DNA from: Acinetobacter sp. WCHA55
Lineage (GTDB): Bacteria > Pseudomonadota > Gammaproteobacteria > Pseudomonadales > Moraxellaceae
Reading direction: 5' to 3'
Length of the DNA stretch: 64,000 nucleotides
NCBI RefSeq assembly: GCF_002165305.2
Contig: NZ_CP032286.1
Span: forward strand, 1,240,001-1,304,000
A program made the translations under genes and the position numbers. How positions within the stretch are numbered: position 1 is the stretch's first letter; every line of letters begins with the position of its first letter. Below the pieces are notes generated by a model. The model was not told the origin of the DNA. It saw nothing but the letters and a program-made list of their open reading frames with translations, and searched no databases. Below, piece after piece: positions 56,282 through 64,000 of this stretch.

Positions 56282-57349
56282 ATGAATCCTCAACAGTACC
56301 GCTTAGAAGATCTTGCTCGTCTAGTCCAGGGGGAGTGTGTAGGTCAAGCTGATTTAATCCTTAAGGGATTAGCAAGTCTAGATTCGGCTGAATCTAGACA
56401 TCTCGCATTTGTAAATGGTGAAAAATACTTAGAGCAAGCACAGCAGTCTAAAGCTGGAGCATTCATTGTTACAGCAGAGCTGAAGAATCTTTTAATTGAA
56501 CATCAAAACTTTATTGTTGTTGCCAATCCTTATTTAGCCTTTGCCATTTTAACCCATGCTTTTGAGGTTAAACACACTGAGAAGGGCATTGAAAGCACTG
56601 CACAGATACATCCATCAGCAATCATCTCAGATACTGCTTATGTTGGTCATTATGTGGTCATAGGTGAAAATTGCGTTGTTGGTGATGACACGATTATCCA
56701 TTCACATGTCAGCATACATGATGGTGTTGAAATTGGTCGCAGCGGTTTAATTGAATCGCATGTAAATCTGATGTCATGCAAAATTGGTGATCGTGTCCGT
56801 ATTCATGCCAATACTGTGATTGGTAGTGAAGGTTTTGGTTTTGCACCTTATCAAGGGAAATGGCATCGTATTGCTCAATTGGGTTCGGTCATCATTGGAA
56901 ATGATGTACGAATTGGTTCAAATTGTAGTATTGATCGCGGCGCATTAGATGACACAGTTTTGGAAGATGGTGTCATTATTGATAACCTTGTGCAAATCGC
57001 CCATAACGTTAAAATTGGTGCCAATTCAGCTTTTGCCGCTAATACTGCAATAGCGGGTAGCACAACAATTGGCAAAAATTGCATCGTAGGTGGTGGGTCT
57101 GCAATTGCAGGGCATCTAAATATTGTTGATGGCGTCACTTTAACTGGAATGTCAATGGTCACAAATAATATTTCTGTGGCTGGAACGTATTCTTCAGGAA
57201 TTGGACTGTTTGAAAATCAAAAGTGGAAACGCACCGTTGTTCGTTTAAGACAATTAGCAGATGTGCCATTGACCCAATTGGTAAAAAAACTTGATCATAT
57301 GCAGGCTCAAATCGAGTCCCTTGAATCAACAATTAAATTGCGTAAATAG
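56282..57349 (+). CDS. lpxD: UDP-3-O-acylglucosamine N-acyltransferase
   Basis: This 355-residue trimeric left-handed beta-helix enzyme adds the N-linked hydroxyacyl chain to UDP-3-O-acyl-GlcN, the third lipid A step. It has an N-terminal uridine-binding domain (about 1-100) and hexapeptide repeats (about 105-315) that include a conserved His in IAHN near 240, then C-terminal helices. It lies between skp and fabZ, matching the enteric order. Confidence 0.95.
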   Translation: MNPQQYRLEDLARLVQGECVGQADLILKGLASLDSAESRHLAFVNGEKYLEQAQQSKAGAFIVTAELKNLLIEHQNFIVVANPYLAFAILTHAFEVKHTEKGIESTAQIHPSAIISDTAYVGHYVVIGENCVVGDDTIIHSHVSIHDGVEIGRSGLIESHVNLMSCKIGDRVRIHANTVIGSEGFGFAPYQGKWHRIAQLGSVIIGNDVRIGSNCSIDRGALDDTVLEDGVIIDNLVQIAHNVKIGANSAFAANTAIAGSTTIGKNCIVGGGSAIAGHLNIVDGVTLTGMSMVTNNISVAGTYSSGIGLFENQKWKRTVVRLRQLADVPLTQLVKKLDHMQAQIESLESTIKLRK

Positions 57350-57353
57350 AAAT

Positions 57354-57842
57354 ATGATGACTGAGTCGAATTCTACTAGTTTCACGAAACCTGAATTGCC
57401 AATGACAATTCAAACTATTCGTGAGTACTTACCACACCGCTATCCTTTTTTATTGGTCGATCGTGTTGTTGATGTGACTGAAAATGGAATTGTGGCGTAT
57501 AAAAATGTGTCTATTAATGAAGAGTTTCTTCAAGGCCATTTCCCTAATTATCCAATTATGCCTGGTGTTTTGATTGTCGAAGCATTAGCGCAAGTTTCAG
57601 GTATTCTTGGTTTCATCATGAATAATGAGAAACCAAGTGAAGGTTCTTTGTTCTTGTTCGCAGGTGCAGAGAAAGTTCGCTTTAAAAAGCAAGTCGTTGC
57701 AGGTGACCAATTGGTGTTAAAATCAGAATTGGTCATGCAGAAACGTGGTATTTACAAATATAATTGTATTGCCACCGTTGACGGTGTAGTAGCAGCATCT
57801 GCGGAAATTATGGTTTCGCATCAGAAAATAGAGCAATCATGA
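57354..57842 (+). CDS. fabZ: 3-hydroxyacyl-[ACP] dehydratase
   Basis: This 162-residue hot-dog-fold dehydratase acts in fatty-acid elongation and competes with LpxA for 3-hydroxyacyl-ACP. It shows LPHRYPFLLVDRV, the catalytic His in GHFPNYPIMPG and the Glu in VEALAQ. The in-frame ATG at 57354 (with ATG at 57357 next) is close to the usual FabZ length, while an upstream ATG at 57291 lies inside lpxD and is unlikely. Its stop codon overlaps the lpxA start (ATGA). Confidence 0.93.
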   Translation: MMTESNSTSFTKPELPMTIQTIREYLPHRYPFLLVDRVVDVTENGIVAYKNVSINEEFLQGHFPNYPIMPGVLIVEALAQVSGILGFIMNNEKPSEGSLFLFAGAEKVRFKKQVVAGDQLVLKSELVMQKRGIYKYNCIATVDGVVAASAEIMVSHQKIEQS

Positions 57843-58627
57843 GCAATAACGAATTTATTCACCCAACAGCAATCATCGATGCATCTGCCGTGATTGCAGC
57901 AGATGCAAAGATTGGACCATATTGTATTATTGGTCCAAATGTCACTATTGGAGCGGGAACGCAGTTACATTCGCACGTAGTGGTCGGTGGTTATACGCGT
58001 ATTGGAGAACACAATGAAATTTTCCAATTCGCAAGCGTAGGTGAGGTCTGCCAAGATTTAAAATATGCAGGTGAAGAGACCTGGTTAGAAATTGGTGACC
58101 ATAATAAAATTCGTGAACATTGTAGTTTACACCGTGGTACAGTTCAGGATCACGGTATAACCAAGATTGGTAGCCATAATTTATTGATGGTGAATACGCA
58201 TATTGCGCACGACTGCGTGGTCGGTGATCATAATATTTTTGCAAATAATGTCGGCGTGGCTGGCCATGTTCACGTAGGTGACTATGTGATTGTCGGCGGT
58301 AACTCGGGTATACACCAATTCTGTAAGATTGATTCTTATAGCATGATTGGTGGTGCATCATTGATTGTGAAAGATGTACCTGCTTATGTGATGGTTTCTG
58401 GTAATCCTGCACATGCTTTTGCGATGAATGTTGAAGGCATGCGTCGTAAAGGTTGGTCTAAAAATGTGATTCAAGGTTTACGTACTGCATTTAAACTGAT
58501 CTATAAAGAGGGGTTAACGACAGAGCAGGCTTTAGAACGTATCCGTGCAGAAATTTTGCCTGAAGTTTCTGAGGTACAACTGCTCATTGACTCGTTAGAA
58601 CAGTCAGAGCGCGGCATTGTACGTTAA
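57839..58627 (+). CDS. lpxA: UDP-N-acetylglucosamine acyltransferase
   Basis: This 262-residue trimeric beta-helix enzyme transfers a 3-hydroxyacyl chain from ACP to UDP-GlcNAc, the first lipid A step. It has nine or more hexapeptide repeats, a catalytic His in NTHIAHDC (about 122-125) and the GGNSGIHQF loop near 155. The QDLKYAGEE segment near 75 is conserved. It overlaps fabZ by four bases and ends the envelope cluster. lpxB, which often follows, is absent. A strong terminator closes the unit. Confidence 0.96.
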   Translation: MSNNEFIHPTAIIDASAVIAADAKIGPYCIIGPNVTIGAGTQLHSHVVVGGYTRIGEHNEIFQFASVGEVCQDLKYAGEETWLEIGDHNKIREHCSLHRGTVQDHGITKIGSHNLLMVNTHIAHDCVVGDHNIFANNVGVAGHVHVGDYVIVGGNSGIHQFCKIDSYSMIGGASLIVKDVPAYVMVSGNPAHAFAMNVEGMRRKGWSKNVIQGLRTAFKLIYKEGLTTEQALERIRAEILPEVSEVQLLIDSLEQSERGIVR

Positions 58628-58638
58628 GCTTATTCTAG

Positions 58639-58680
58639 ATATAAAAAAAGACACTTCGCGTGTCTTTTTTTATATCTATA
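58639..58680. terminator. Bidirectional terminator between lpxA and the CpoB-like gene
   Basis: A GACAC/GTGTC stem closed by a TTCG tetraloop is extended by A7 and T7 arms and an outer AGATATA/TATATCT pair, serving both convergent genes. Confidence 0.92.
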
Positions 58681-58686
58681 AGAAAA

Positions 58687-59532
58687 TTATTTTTTAAAGA
58701 AAGAGGCTTCTTCAGACTTGGGATATTGCTTAAGGAGTTTGGTTTTGTATTGATTGGCCTGAGTCGTGTTTTTATCCACTTCTTTGGCAATATTGTAGAG
58801 TTGATAAACGGCGCGAGGGGCGCGCGAAGAGTTGGGATATTGGTTTGCTACAATACCGTAGTTTTTTTTCGCTTCTGCATAGTTGGTGGGTTCAATCGCT
58901 AAATTAAATTCAGCTAACCAGAAATATGCATTGCTGATGTAAACACTATTGGGGTTGTTTTTAATAAAGTTTTGCATGGGTGCAATCGCTTTCTTAGCAC
59001 CACCTTGCTTATAAGCATCCAATGCGACAGTATATGCGGCTTTTTCTAGCTCAGATGGCTCAGATGTGTTTTGGGTGCTGACAGCTACAGGTGTTTTATT
59101 TACTGCAGCTGTGGTCGTGTTACTACTGGCGTTGGTGGTTGTGGTGTTACTGGGAGGAGTATCCTGTTGGTTTTCCTCCGTTGTAGTACTCGCTTCAGGG
59201 TCTACTTTTTGTTGAAGTAACTCTAAGCGTTGATCTAGGTCAGCATAGCGGTTTTCCAACTCATGTTTGAGTTGAGCGATTTCGTTGTCTTGTTCTTCGA
59301 GTTTGCCACGTAAGCTACGCAAATCATTTTCTAATTGTTGGTTCTTTTGCATAATTTGCCAATTAATATTGGTCGCTGTTGCATTCGCACCCGTGTCTAC
59401 TGCGACGCTGGTTGGATTGACAATATTGTTCGTTGTTTGGCTTAAGCCGCGAGATTCAATTGGAATGTTGGCGAAAACAGGCGTTGTGCAAAGTATGGTG
59501 AGGGCACATAGGCTATGCTTCTTTAGCATCAT
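58687..59532 (-). CDS. CpoB/YbgF-like periplasmic TPR protein
   Basis: This 281-residue periplasmic protein has a signal peptide (cleavage near VFA|NI) and a coiled coil (about 55-110, heptads QLKHELENRYADLDQRLELL) that could trimerise. A Thr/Asn/Ser linker (about 115-150) leads to a C-terminal TPR domain (about 155-281). This is the architecture of CpoB (YbgF), which links Tol-Pal to peptidoglycan synthesis. However, tolQRAB and pal are not nearby, so it may be a paralog. A perfect 7-bp inverted repeat lies in its 5' region at 59556-59576. Confidence 0.8.
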   Translation of the reverse strand: MMLKKHSLCALTILCTTPVFANIPIESRGLSQTTNNIVNPTSVAVDTGANATATNINWQIMQKNQQLENDLRSLRGKLEEQDNEIAQLKHELENRYADLDQRLELLQQKVDPEASTTTEENQQDTPPSNTTTTNASSNTTTAAVNKTPVAVSTQNTSEPSELEKAAYTVALDAYKQGGAKKAIAPMQNFIKNNPNSVYISNAYFWLAEFNLAIEPTNYAEAKKNYGIVANQYPNSSRAPRAVYQLYNIAKEVDKNTTQANQYKTKLLKQYPKSEEASFFKK

Positions 59533-59758
59533 AAAATATCCGTGTTATAGGGCTTTGATGGGGGATACATCAAACGAAATTCATTTACCCCCATTAAAAA
59601 CGGCAACGTTATGAATTGCAATAAGCTTTTACATTGTTGTCGTATATTTAGGTAAATGAATGTAGCCTAGTCGTTACCAATAATTGAGTGATTTTTCTTG
59701 ATTTTGTTTTATAAATAGTCAATTGAATGAAATGCTTATTGAAAAGTCGTTTATAGGC

Positions 59759-59786
59759 TTGCAACTTAGGGAAAAATCTCTATACT
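59759..59786 (+). promoter_or_regulatory. Sigma-70 promoter of the 4.5S RNA
   Basis: TTGCAA (-35, 59759-59764) and TATACT (-10, 59781-59786) are spaced by 16 bp, and the start would fall near 59793-59799. Confidence 0.75.
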
Positions 59787-59798
59787 CTGTTCTTGCAA

Positions 59799-59913
<115 letters not shown>

Positions 59914-59982
59914 TATTTATAAATGAAAAATAGAATAATTAATATGCAGCATATAAATACATTGTATGTAGATCAAGTTTAA

Positions 59983-60252
59983 AATACCAAGCATTTAAAG
60001 CATATCTCTTCAATCGATATTAGTGCGTTTGTAATACTTCCTATTTTTTTTAACTTTTATTTTAAAAATTCATTTACTCTATTCCTCACCTCTTTTTGTT
60101 CTCTACCGTGTGTATTTTTTCTTTTGGGCGTAATGTATTTTAAAATAATGTTAAATACAGATCATTTAATTTATCGAAAATTATTTAAAGCAATAGAAAT
60201 CATTGCATTATTTTTTATCTTACACGTCTTGTATATATTTAAGCTTTTCTGA
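59983..60252 (+). other. Long start-less open frame in AT-rich intergenic DNA
   Basis: After the 4.5S RNA, 89 codons are open in one frame in a very AT-rich stretch. The hypothetical translation is hydrophobic with a positively charged patch, but there is no ATG, GTG or TTG until a TTG at 60124 and an ATG at 60133, and no ribosome site. It is not a convincing gene. It could be a gene remnant. Confidence 0.25.
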
Positions 60253-60394
60253 TTTTGGTTTGATTTATATTTATTTAAAAGTACTATGATTTTATAATTC
60301 ATTAACGATTACATGTATTTAATGGTTGATGTGAATATATGATCAATATTTATAACGGTGATTTAGGCATAGCTTGCTCAAGAGCGAATGGTGA

Positions 60395-60997
60395 CTAGTC
60401 ATCAACCCTGCTAATCGCTTTCATAATGGCGTCCATTTCAAAGCCACGATACATTAAAAAACGGATTTGCTTAGCTTTTAGTTTTGGATCTGTTGTGACT
60501 TCAGTTCCATACTTCTTAATTTTAAGTTGATAGGCTTGTTCGACCCAATCCGTTTCTTTTAGTTCTTCTAAAATTAAACCAGTATCAATTTTTTTGGTTT
60601 TTAGCGCCATTTTAATGCGATTAGGGCCTTTGCCTTTACGCTTTTGGCTCGAGAGCATGATCTCAGCCACACGTTGATCACTCTGATAGTTTTGTGCTGA
60701 AAGTTCTTCAACCAGTGTAATTACTTCTTCATGATGCATCGCCCATGTAGCCAGTTTCTCAATCAATTCTGCTTTTGAATATTCCTTACGTGTAAGTACA
60801 GCAAAGGCATAAGAACGTAGACGAGAACCTGTTAAACCTGTGGGTTTTGGTTGATTCTCTCCATCAAAATCTAAAGCATTATCAGTTACTTGTGTTACTT
60901 GCGTGTGATCGTATTGAGGGGCAGGAGAGTCTTCCTCACCAAATTGTTGTTTGAGAGCGTCATAGTCAAGAAGTTTGGGGAATTTTGAATTAGGCAT
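60395..60997 (-). CDS. recX: RecX, RecA regulatory protein
   Basis: This 200-residue modulator of RecA filaments has three-helix repeats typical of RecX, with RLRSYAFAVLTRKEYSKAELIEKL (about 60-82) and VEELSAQNYQSDQRVAE (about 94-111), and an acidic N-terminal extension. It lies 106 bp downstream of recA on the same strand, with a terminator between the genes, so low-level read-through is the likely route to its mRNA. Confidence 0.9.
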   Translation of the reverse strand: MPNSKFPKLLDYDALKQQFGEEDSPAPQYDHTQVTQVTDNALDFDGENQPKPTGLTGSRLRSYAFAVLTRKEYSKAELIEKLATWAMHHEEVITLVEELSAQNYQSDQRVAEIMLSSQKRKGKGPNRIKMALKTKKIDTGLILEELKETDWVEQAYQLKIKKYGTEVTTDPKLKAKQIRFLMYRGFEMDAIMKAISRVDD

Positions 60998-61026
60998 AAT
61001 CGGCTATGAAATAGATCTGAATAAAC

Positions 61027-61050
61027 AAAACGCCCCGTAGGGCGTTTCTT
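61027..61050 (-). terminator. Intrinsic terminator between recA and recX
   Basis: AAACGCCC and GGGCGTTT enclose a CGTA loop, and the minus-strand transcript ends in TTTTGTTT. Confidence 0.75.
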
Positions 61051-61103
61051 AGTGTAAGCCTAAATGTCGTGTAATAACATTTAATCTTTTTCGATACTTT
61101 TAA

Positions 61104-62147
61104 TTAAGCATCTAAGAAGTCTGGCTCTTCTTCATTCTCTTCTACAGGCGTAGCATTTGCAGTCGTCAGTAGTTTTTCTCGAATGATTTTTTCAATGGTT
61201 TCAGCCAATTGAGGGTTTTCTTCAAGGTGACGGATCACATTGTTTTTACCTTGACCAATTTTATCACCTTGGTATGAATACCAAGCACCTGCTTTTTGTA
61301 CGATTTCTTGTTGAACAGCCAAATCTACAAGTTCACCCAAATGGTTGACACCTTTACCATAGAGGATTTGGAAGAGCGCTTCGCGGAATGGAGGTGCCAT
61401 TTTGTTTTTGACAACTTTCACTTTGGTTTCAGAACCAACGATTTCATCGCCTTCTTTGACTTGACCTACGCGACGAATGTCTAAACGCACAGACGCATAG
61501 AATTTCAACGCATTACCACCAGTCGTGGTTTCAGGGCTACCAAACATTACACCAATTTTCATACGAATTTGGTTAATGAAAATCACCATACAGTTTGAAC
61601 GTTTTGCATTACCTGTAATTTTACGTAATGCTTGGCTCATTAAACGCGCTTGGAGGCCCATGTGTGAGTCACCCATTTCACCTTCAATTTCTGCACGTGG
61701 TGTCAATGCTGCAACAGAGTCGACAACGATGAGGTCAATAGCACCAGAGCGAACCAGCATGTCTGCAATTTCAAGTGCTTGCTCACCATGGTCAGGCTGA
61801 GAAACCAGTAGATTTTCAATATCTACGCCAAGTTTACGCGCATACTGTGGGTCTAGAGCGTGCTCTGCATCAATAAATGCACATGTGCCACCTGCTTTTT
61901 GACATTCGGCAATCGCTTGTAAAGTCATGGTTGTTTTACCTGAAGATTCAGGACCATAAATCTCAATGATACGACCTTTAGGTAAGCCGCCAATGCCTAG
62001 AGCAATATCAAGTGTTAAAGAACCCGTTGATACCGCTTCAACAGCTTGTACGGTGTTATCGCCAAGGCGCATTACTGTGTTTTTACCAAACTGCTTTTCA
62101 ATTTGGCTTAGCGCAGCATTGAGCGCCTTGCTTTTATTATCATCCAT
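61104..62147 (-). CDS. recA: Recombinase RecA
   Basis: This 347-residue ATP-dependent recombinase forms filaments on single-stranded DNA and drives strand exchange and the DNA-damage response. It has Walker [10 protein letters not shown] at 65-73, Walker [11 protein letters not shown] near 140, the catalytic-site [13 protein letters not shown] near 164, L2 with [18 protein letters not shown] near 205, and an acidic tail. Length is normal. Upstream is TATACT at 62193-62198 (minus strand) with a 15-bp palindrome, but no LexA-type box, as in Acinetobacter, which lacks LexA. Confidence 0.97.
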   Translation of the reverse strand: MDDNKSKALNAALSQIEKQFGKNTVMRLGDNTVQAVEAVSTGSLTLDIALGIGGLPKGRIIEIYGPESSGKTTMTLQAIAECQKAGGTCAFIDAEHALDPQYARKLGVDIENLLVSQPDHGEQALEIADMLVRSGAIDLIVVDSVAALTPRAEIEGEMGDSHMGLQARLMSQALRKITGNAKRSNCMVIFINQIRMKIGVMFGSPETTTGGNALKFYASVRLDIRRVGQVKEGDEIVGSETKVKVVKNKMAPPFREALFQILYGKGVNHLGELVDLAVQQEIVQKAGAWYSYQGDKIGQGKNNVIRHLEENPQLAETIEKIIREKLLTTANATPVEENEEEPDFLDA

Positions 62148-62192
62148 CTTACAACCTCAAAACGATGTCACGGATATTTACTGAATATGCTC

Positions 62193-62216
62193 AGTATAGT
62201 GACAGATTTAGTCTGT
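62193..62216 (-). promoter_or_regulatory. recA promoter with palindrome in the spacer
   Basis: A TATACT -10 (complement of 62193-62198) lies 3 bp downstream of the palindrome ACAGA-CTAAA-TCTGT (62202-62216). The palindrome thus occupies the spacer between -35 and -10, where a repressor would block transcription. Confidence 0.45.
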
Positions 62217-62261
62217 ATCTTCTATAAAAGTCAGATCGTGTGCGACACAATATGACGCATG

Positions 62262-62705
62262 TCATTCATCATCATTATAAGACCAATATTGGTCAAATTG
62301 TTGATCATTTTCTTGTTTAAACTTACTGATATCGCGGCGGTCCTTTTTACTTGGACGATGATCAGGTCGAGCTAGATTATGCAACTTTCTTTGGCTTGCA
62401 ATCAATTCCCGTCGTGTAATACTGACTTCAGTTTCTTCATATAATGTTTGTGCAACAGGGGCGGAACCACGCACGTCAGAGAGTTCTTTGATCACCACGG
62501 TTTTCTTGTCAATGCCTTGCTGTATGGTGAGTTCCATTCCAATTCGAACTTCTCTCGAGACTTTGACACGTTCGCCATTGTGGTGAACTTTTCCTCCCTC
62601 AATTGCATTTTTGGCAATGGAGCGCGTTTTAAAAAAACGTGCTGCCCATAACCATTTGTCAATGCGCATGCCGACAGCATCTTCCGCTAAAGTGGATTTA
62701 CGCAT
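62262..62705 (-). CDS. hslR: Hsp15-like RNA-binding heat-shock protein
   Basis: This 147-residue protein has an S4 RNA-binding domain (about 13-75, with MRIDKWLWAARFFKTRSIAKNAIEGGKV) and a basic, flexible C-terminal tail, the pattern of Hsp15. Hsp15 binds free 50S subunits carrying a nascent chain and helps recycle stalled ribosomes. Its first codons overlap the end of the upstream HAD gene by 8 bp, and this same pair (yrfG-hslR) occurs in enterics. hslO, which follows in enterics, is not here. Confidence 0.9.
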   Translation of the reverse strand: MRKSTLAEDAVGMRIDKWLWAARFFKTRSIAKNAIEGGKVHHNGERVKVSREVRIGMELTIQQGIDKKTVVIKELSDVRGSAPVAQTLYEETEVSITRRELIASQRKLHNLARPDHRPSKKDRRDISKFKQENDQQFDQYWSYNDDE

Positions 62706-63372
62706 ATTTGGTAGTGACCTCAGCTTGCTCTAAATAAGGAATTAAATCGGTGAGATGATTTAAGATCGGATAAGGGCTGGATGTTTTGCTTTGACCTAGT
62801 GATGAGGGTTGAGCAATGGTAAATAGGTTTTGAATACCATAACTTTCAGCACCTTTTAGTACTTTTTCGGTGTCATCAATAAAGTAGCATTGTTTGGCCG
62901 CAAATGGGTGACGTTCATGGAGATGTTGCCAAAACTCAGTAAACTCCTTGGCATGACCAAGAGTTTCACTGCTAATGATGACATCGAAATATGAGGCCAG
63001 TTTTGTGTGTTCGAGTTTAAACTTAAGTCCTTCACAGTCCGCATTGGTAGCAAGCCAGCAAGGGTAGCCGTTAGTTTTTAAATAGTTGAGAAGTTCAAGG
63101 CAGCCTTTACGTAGGCCAACTTTATGCTTAAATTCCTGCTGCAAAGCGAGCGTATCTACGCCAACTTTAGCGGTCCAAAAGCGCGTAGAGTACCAATTGA
63201 GTGTATGATTATGGGTTTGATAAAACTGAAACAGCGCTTGAGTACTTTGTTCTAAAGAGCACTGGTGTTGTTCAGCATAACGGATAGGAAGCTGATGATT
63301 CCAAATAAAATCATCATAGGCAAGATCTAGTAATGTACCGTCCATATCAAAAATGATAATTGGCTTTTCCAC
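62698..63372 (-). CDS. HAD-family phosphatase (YrfG-like nucleotidase)
   Basis: This 224-residue HAD-superfamily hydrolase has the catalytic DMDGTLLDL at 9-17, with nucleophile D9 and acid/base D11, the Thr/Ser motif II near 110, a Lys motif and the DDTE motif IV (about 166-169). The cap is C1-type. The neighbour hslR suggests YrfG, a GMP/IMP nucleotidase in E. coli, but the substrate is inferred from context only. The ATG at 63372 is reasonable. No gene is visible upstream to the window end. Confidence 0.8.
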   Translation of the reverse strand: MEKPIIIFDMDGTLLDLAYDDFIWNHQLPIRYAEQHQCSLEQSTQALFQFYQTHNHTLNWYSTRFWTAKVGVDTLALQQEFKHKVGLRKGCLELLNYLKTNGYPCWLATNADCEGLKFKLEHTKLASYFDVIISSETLGHAKEFTEFWQHLHERHPFAAKQCYFIDDTEKVLKGAESYGIQNLFTIAQPSSLGQSKTSSPYPILNHLTDLIPYLEQAEVTTKYA

Positions 63373-64000
63373 TTAAAAAATCTCCAATGTTTCAAAGTTC
63401 AGTAATGACTATAGAAAATAGTTAGTAACCGATCTAGCAGTTTTGCTTTATGCGAATATGGCGTAAGTATAGCGTATAGCTGCATAAGATTACGGACGTG
63501 CATACTCCATTGTCAAAAGTTGAAGAATAAGGTATCTCAATTTTTTATGTAAGAGCATATAAGATGTGTTAACTGTGCATTGATCCGCAACACTATTGAA
63601 ATTTCAGTAAAAGGAGTGATTCATCCTATGGATAAGGAAGGGCTTTTATAAACTTTCGATGAGAACACTTAGCGCTGTCATTATTATCGAAAACCTCTAC
63701 TGTTGCTACTGACCTAAATCAGCCATGAATTACAACGGCAGCGTCATTAGTTTTGGTCAGCTTTTCAGTACTGCTTAGCTATTCGGCTCATATGTCTATC
63801 TAATCTATTTCATCAAATGTTCATTTTACATCGATACCATTAAAAGCGCCTGACGGTGGTTTTTTATGCCTAAATTTAAATCACTTCAGTTGATGGAGAA
63901 AGATTCTTTGTATCCAGCCCAGCACAATAAAAGTAAGTTTTCTGACAAAATAAAAAATAAAATGGTTATGCTGGTTATTTACACAATAATCGGTTAAAAA
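63373..64000. other. Intergenic region without a convincing gene
   Basis: The last 628 bp hold the promoter region of the HAD gene. A 43-codon frame at 63866-63997 (ATG to TAA) has a hydrophobic C-terminal end but no ribosome site. A weak AAAGCGCC/GGTGGTTT hairpin lies at 63843-63864. I see no tRNA, IS end or clear gene. Confidence 0.5.

Noticed and set aside
62236..62250. GTGT-GCG-ACAC motif upstream of recA as a damage box
   Set aside because: Arms of only four bases. Likely chance.
63866..63997. A 43-codon frame near the window end
   Set aside because: No ribosome site upstream and no recognisable protein. The frame is short and the region is AT-rich.

Overview
The window is a 64-kb piece of a gammaproteobacterial chromosome, almost certainly Acinetobacter or a close relative in the Moraxellaceae. 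The reasons are the low G+C content, the AT-rich intergenic DNA, the character of the core proteins (long TamA, RecA with separate RecX, Acinetobacter-like UppS, Coq7, LpxA/LpxD) and the order of housekeeping genes. The species cannot be fixed from the sequence alone. Most of the window is ordinary core genome. No prophage, CRISPR array, tRNA or 16S/23S/5S rRNA gene was seen.

Layout. 1-3.4 kb: a hypothetical gene, then a secreted sphingomyelinase-like phosphodiesterase coupled to a lipase-foldase-like membrane-anchored protein. 3.6-9.2 kb: an AraC-type regulator divergent from a short-chain hydroxyacyl-CoA dehydrogenase, an acyl-CoA dehydrogenase and an acyl-CoA synthetase, with two copies of a ~190-bp repeat after the first and last of these catabolic genes. 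9.4-15.2 kb: a MoeB/ThiF-type E1-like enzyme, an ABC1/UbiB-type kinase, folB-folK, a lipoprotein, coq7 and an LplT-like MFS transporter. 15.3-22.7 kb: tamA-tamB. 22.8-28.7 kb: small lipoproteins and hypotheticals, acnB, and an AT-rich HEPN-domain gene. 28.8-38.8 kb: transport genes, including a Fur-box-preceded siderophore receptor, gltS, an Lrp-type regulator, an amino-acid permease behind a perfect CRP-type palindrome, and brnQ. 39-42.9 kb: map, a complete IS256-family insertion sequence with 8-bp target duplications, a LysR regulator and a single-domain HD hydrolase of the MESH1 type. 43-46 kb: ntrB-ntrC on the minus strand.

46.3-58.6 kb: rimO followed by the envelope cluster pyrH-frr-uppS-cdsA-dxr-rseP-bamA-skp-lpxD-fabZ-lpxA, all on the plus strand with tiny gaps or overlaps. 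It covers translation recycling, undecaprenyl and isoprenoid supply, CDP-diacylglycerol, sigma-E proteolysis, outer-membrane protein assembly and lipid A synthesis. 58.7-64 kb: a CpoB/YbgF-like protein, the 4.5S SRP RNA with a clear promoter, recX, recA, hslR and a HAD phosphatase, then about 600 bp without a convincing gene.

The strongest second-look items are: the sphingomyelinase/foldase-like pair; the -24/-12 (sigma-54) promoter with upstream NtrC-like half sites before ntrBC; the perfect TGTGA-N6-TCACA palindrome before the amino-acid permease; the ~190-bp repeats whose palindromic ends are conserved while their middles differ; the orphan HEPN gene; and a 9-bp inverted repeat in the LysR promoter region. 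Nothing in the window is clearly a new multi-gene defence or mobile system. The HEPN gene is the only defence-like candidate.
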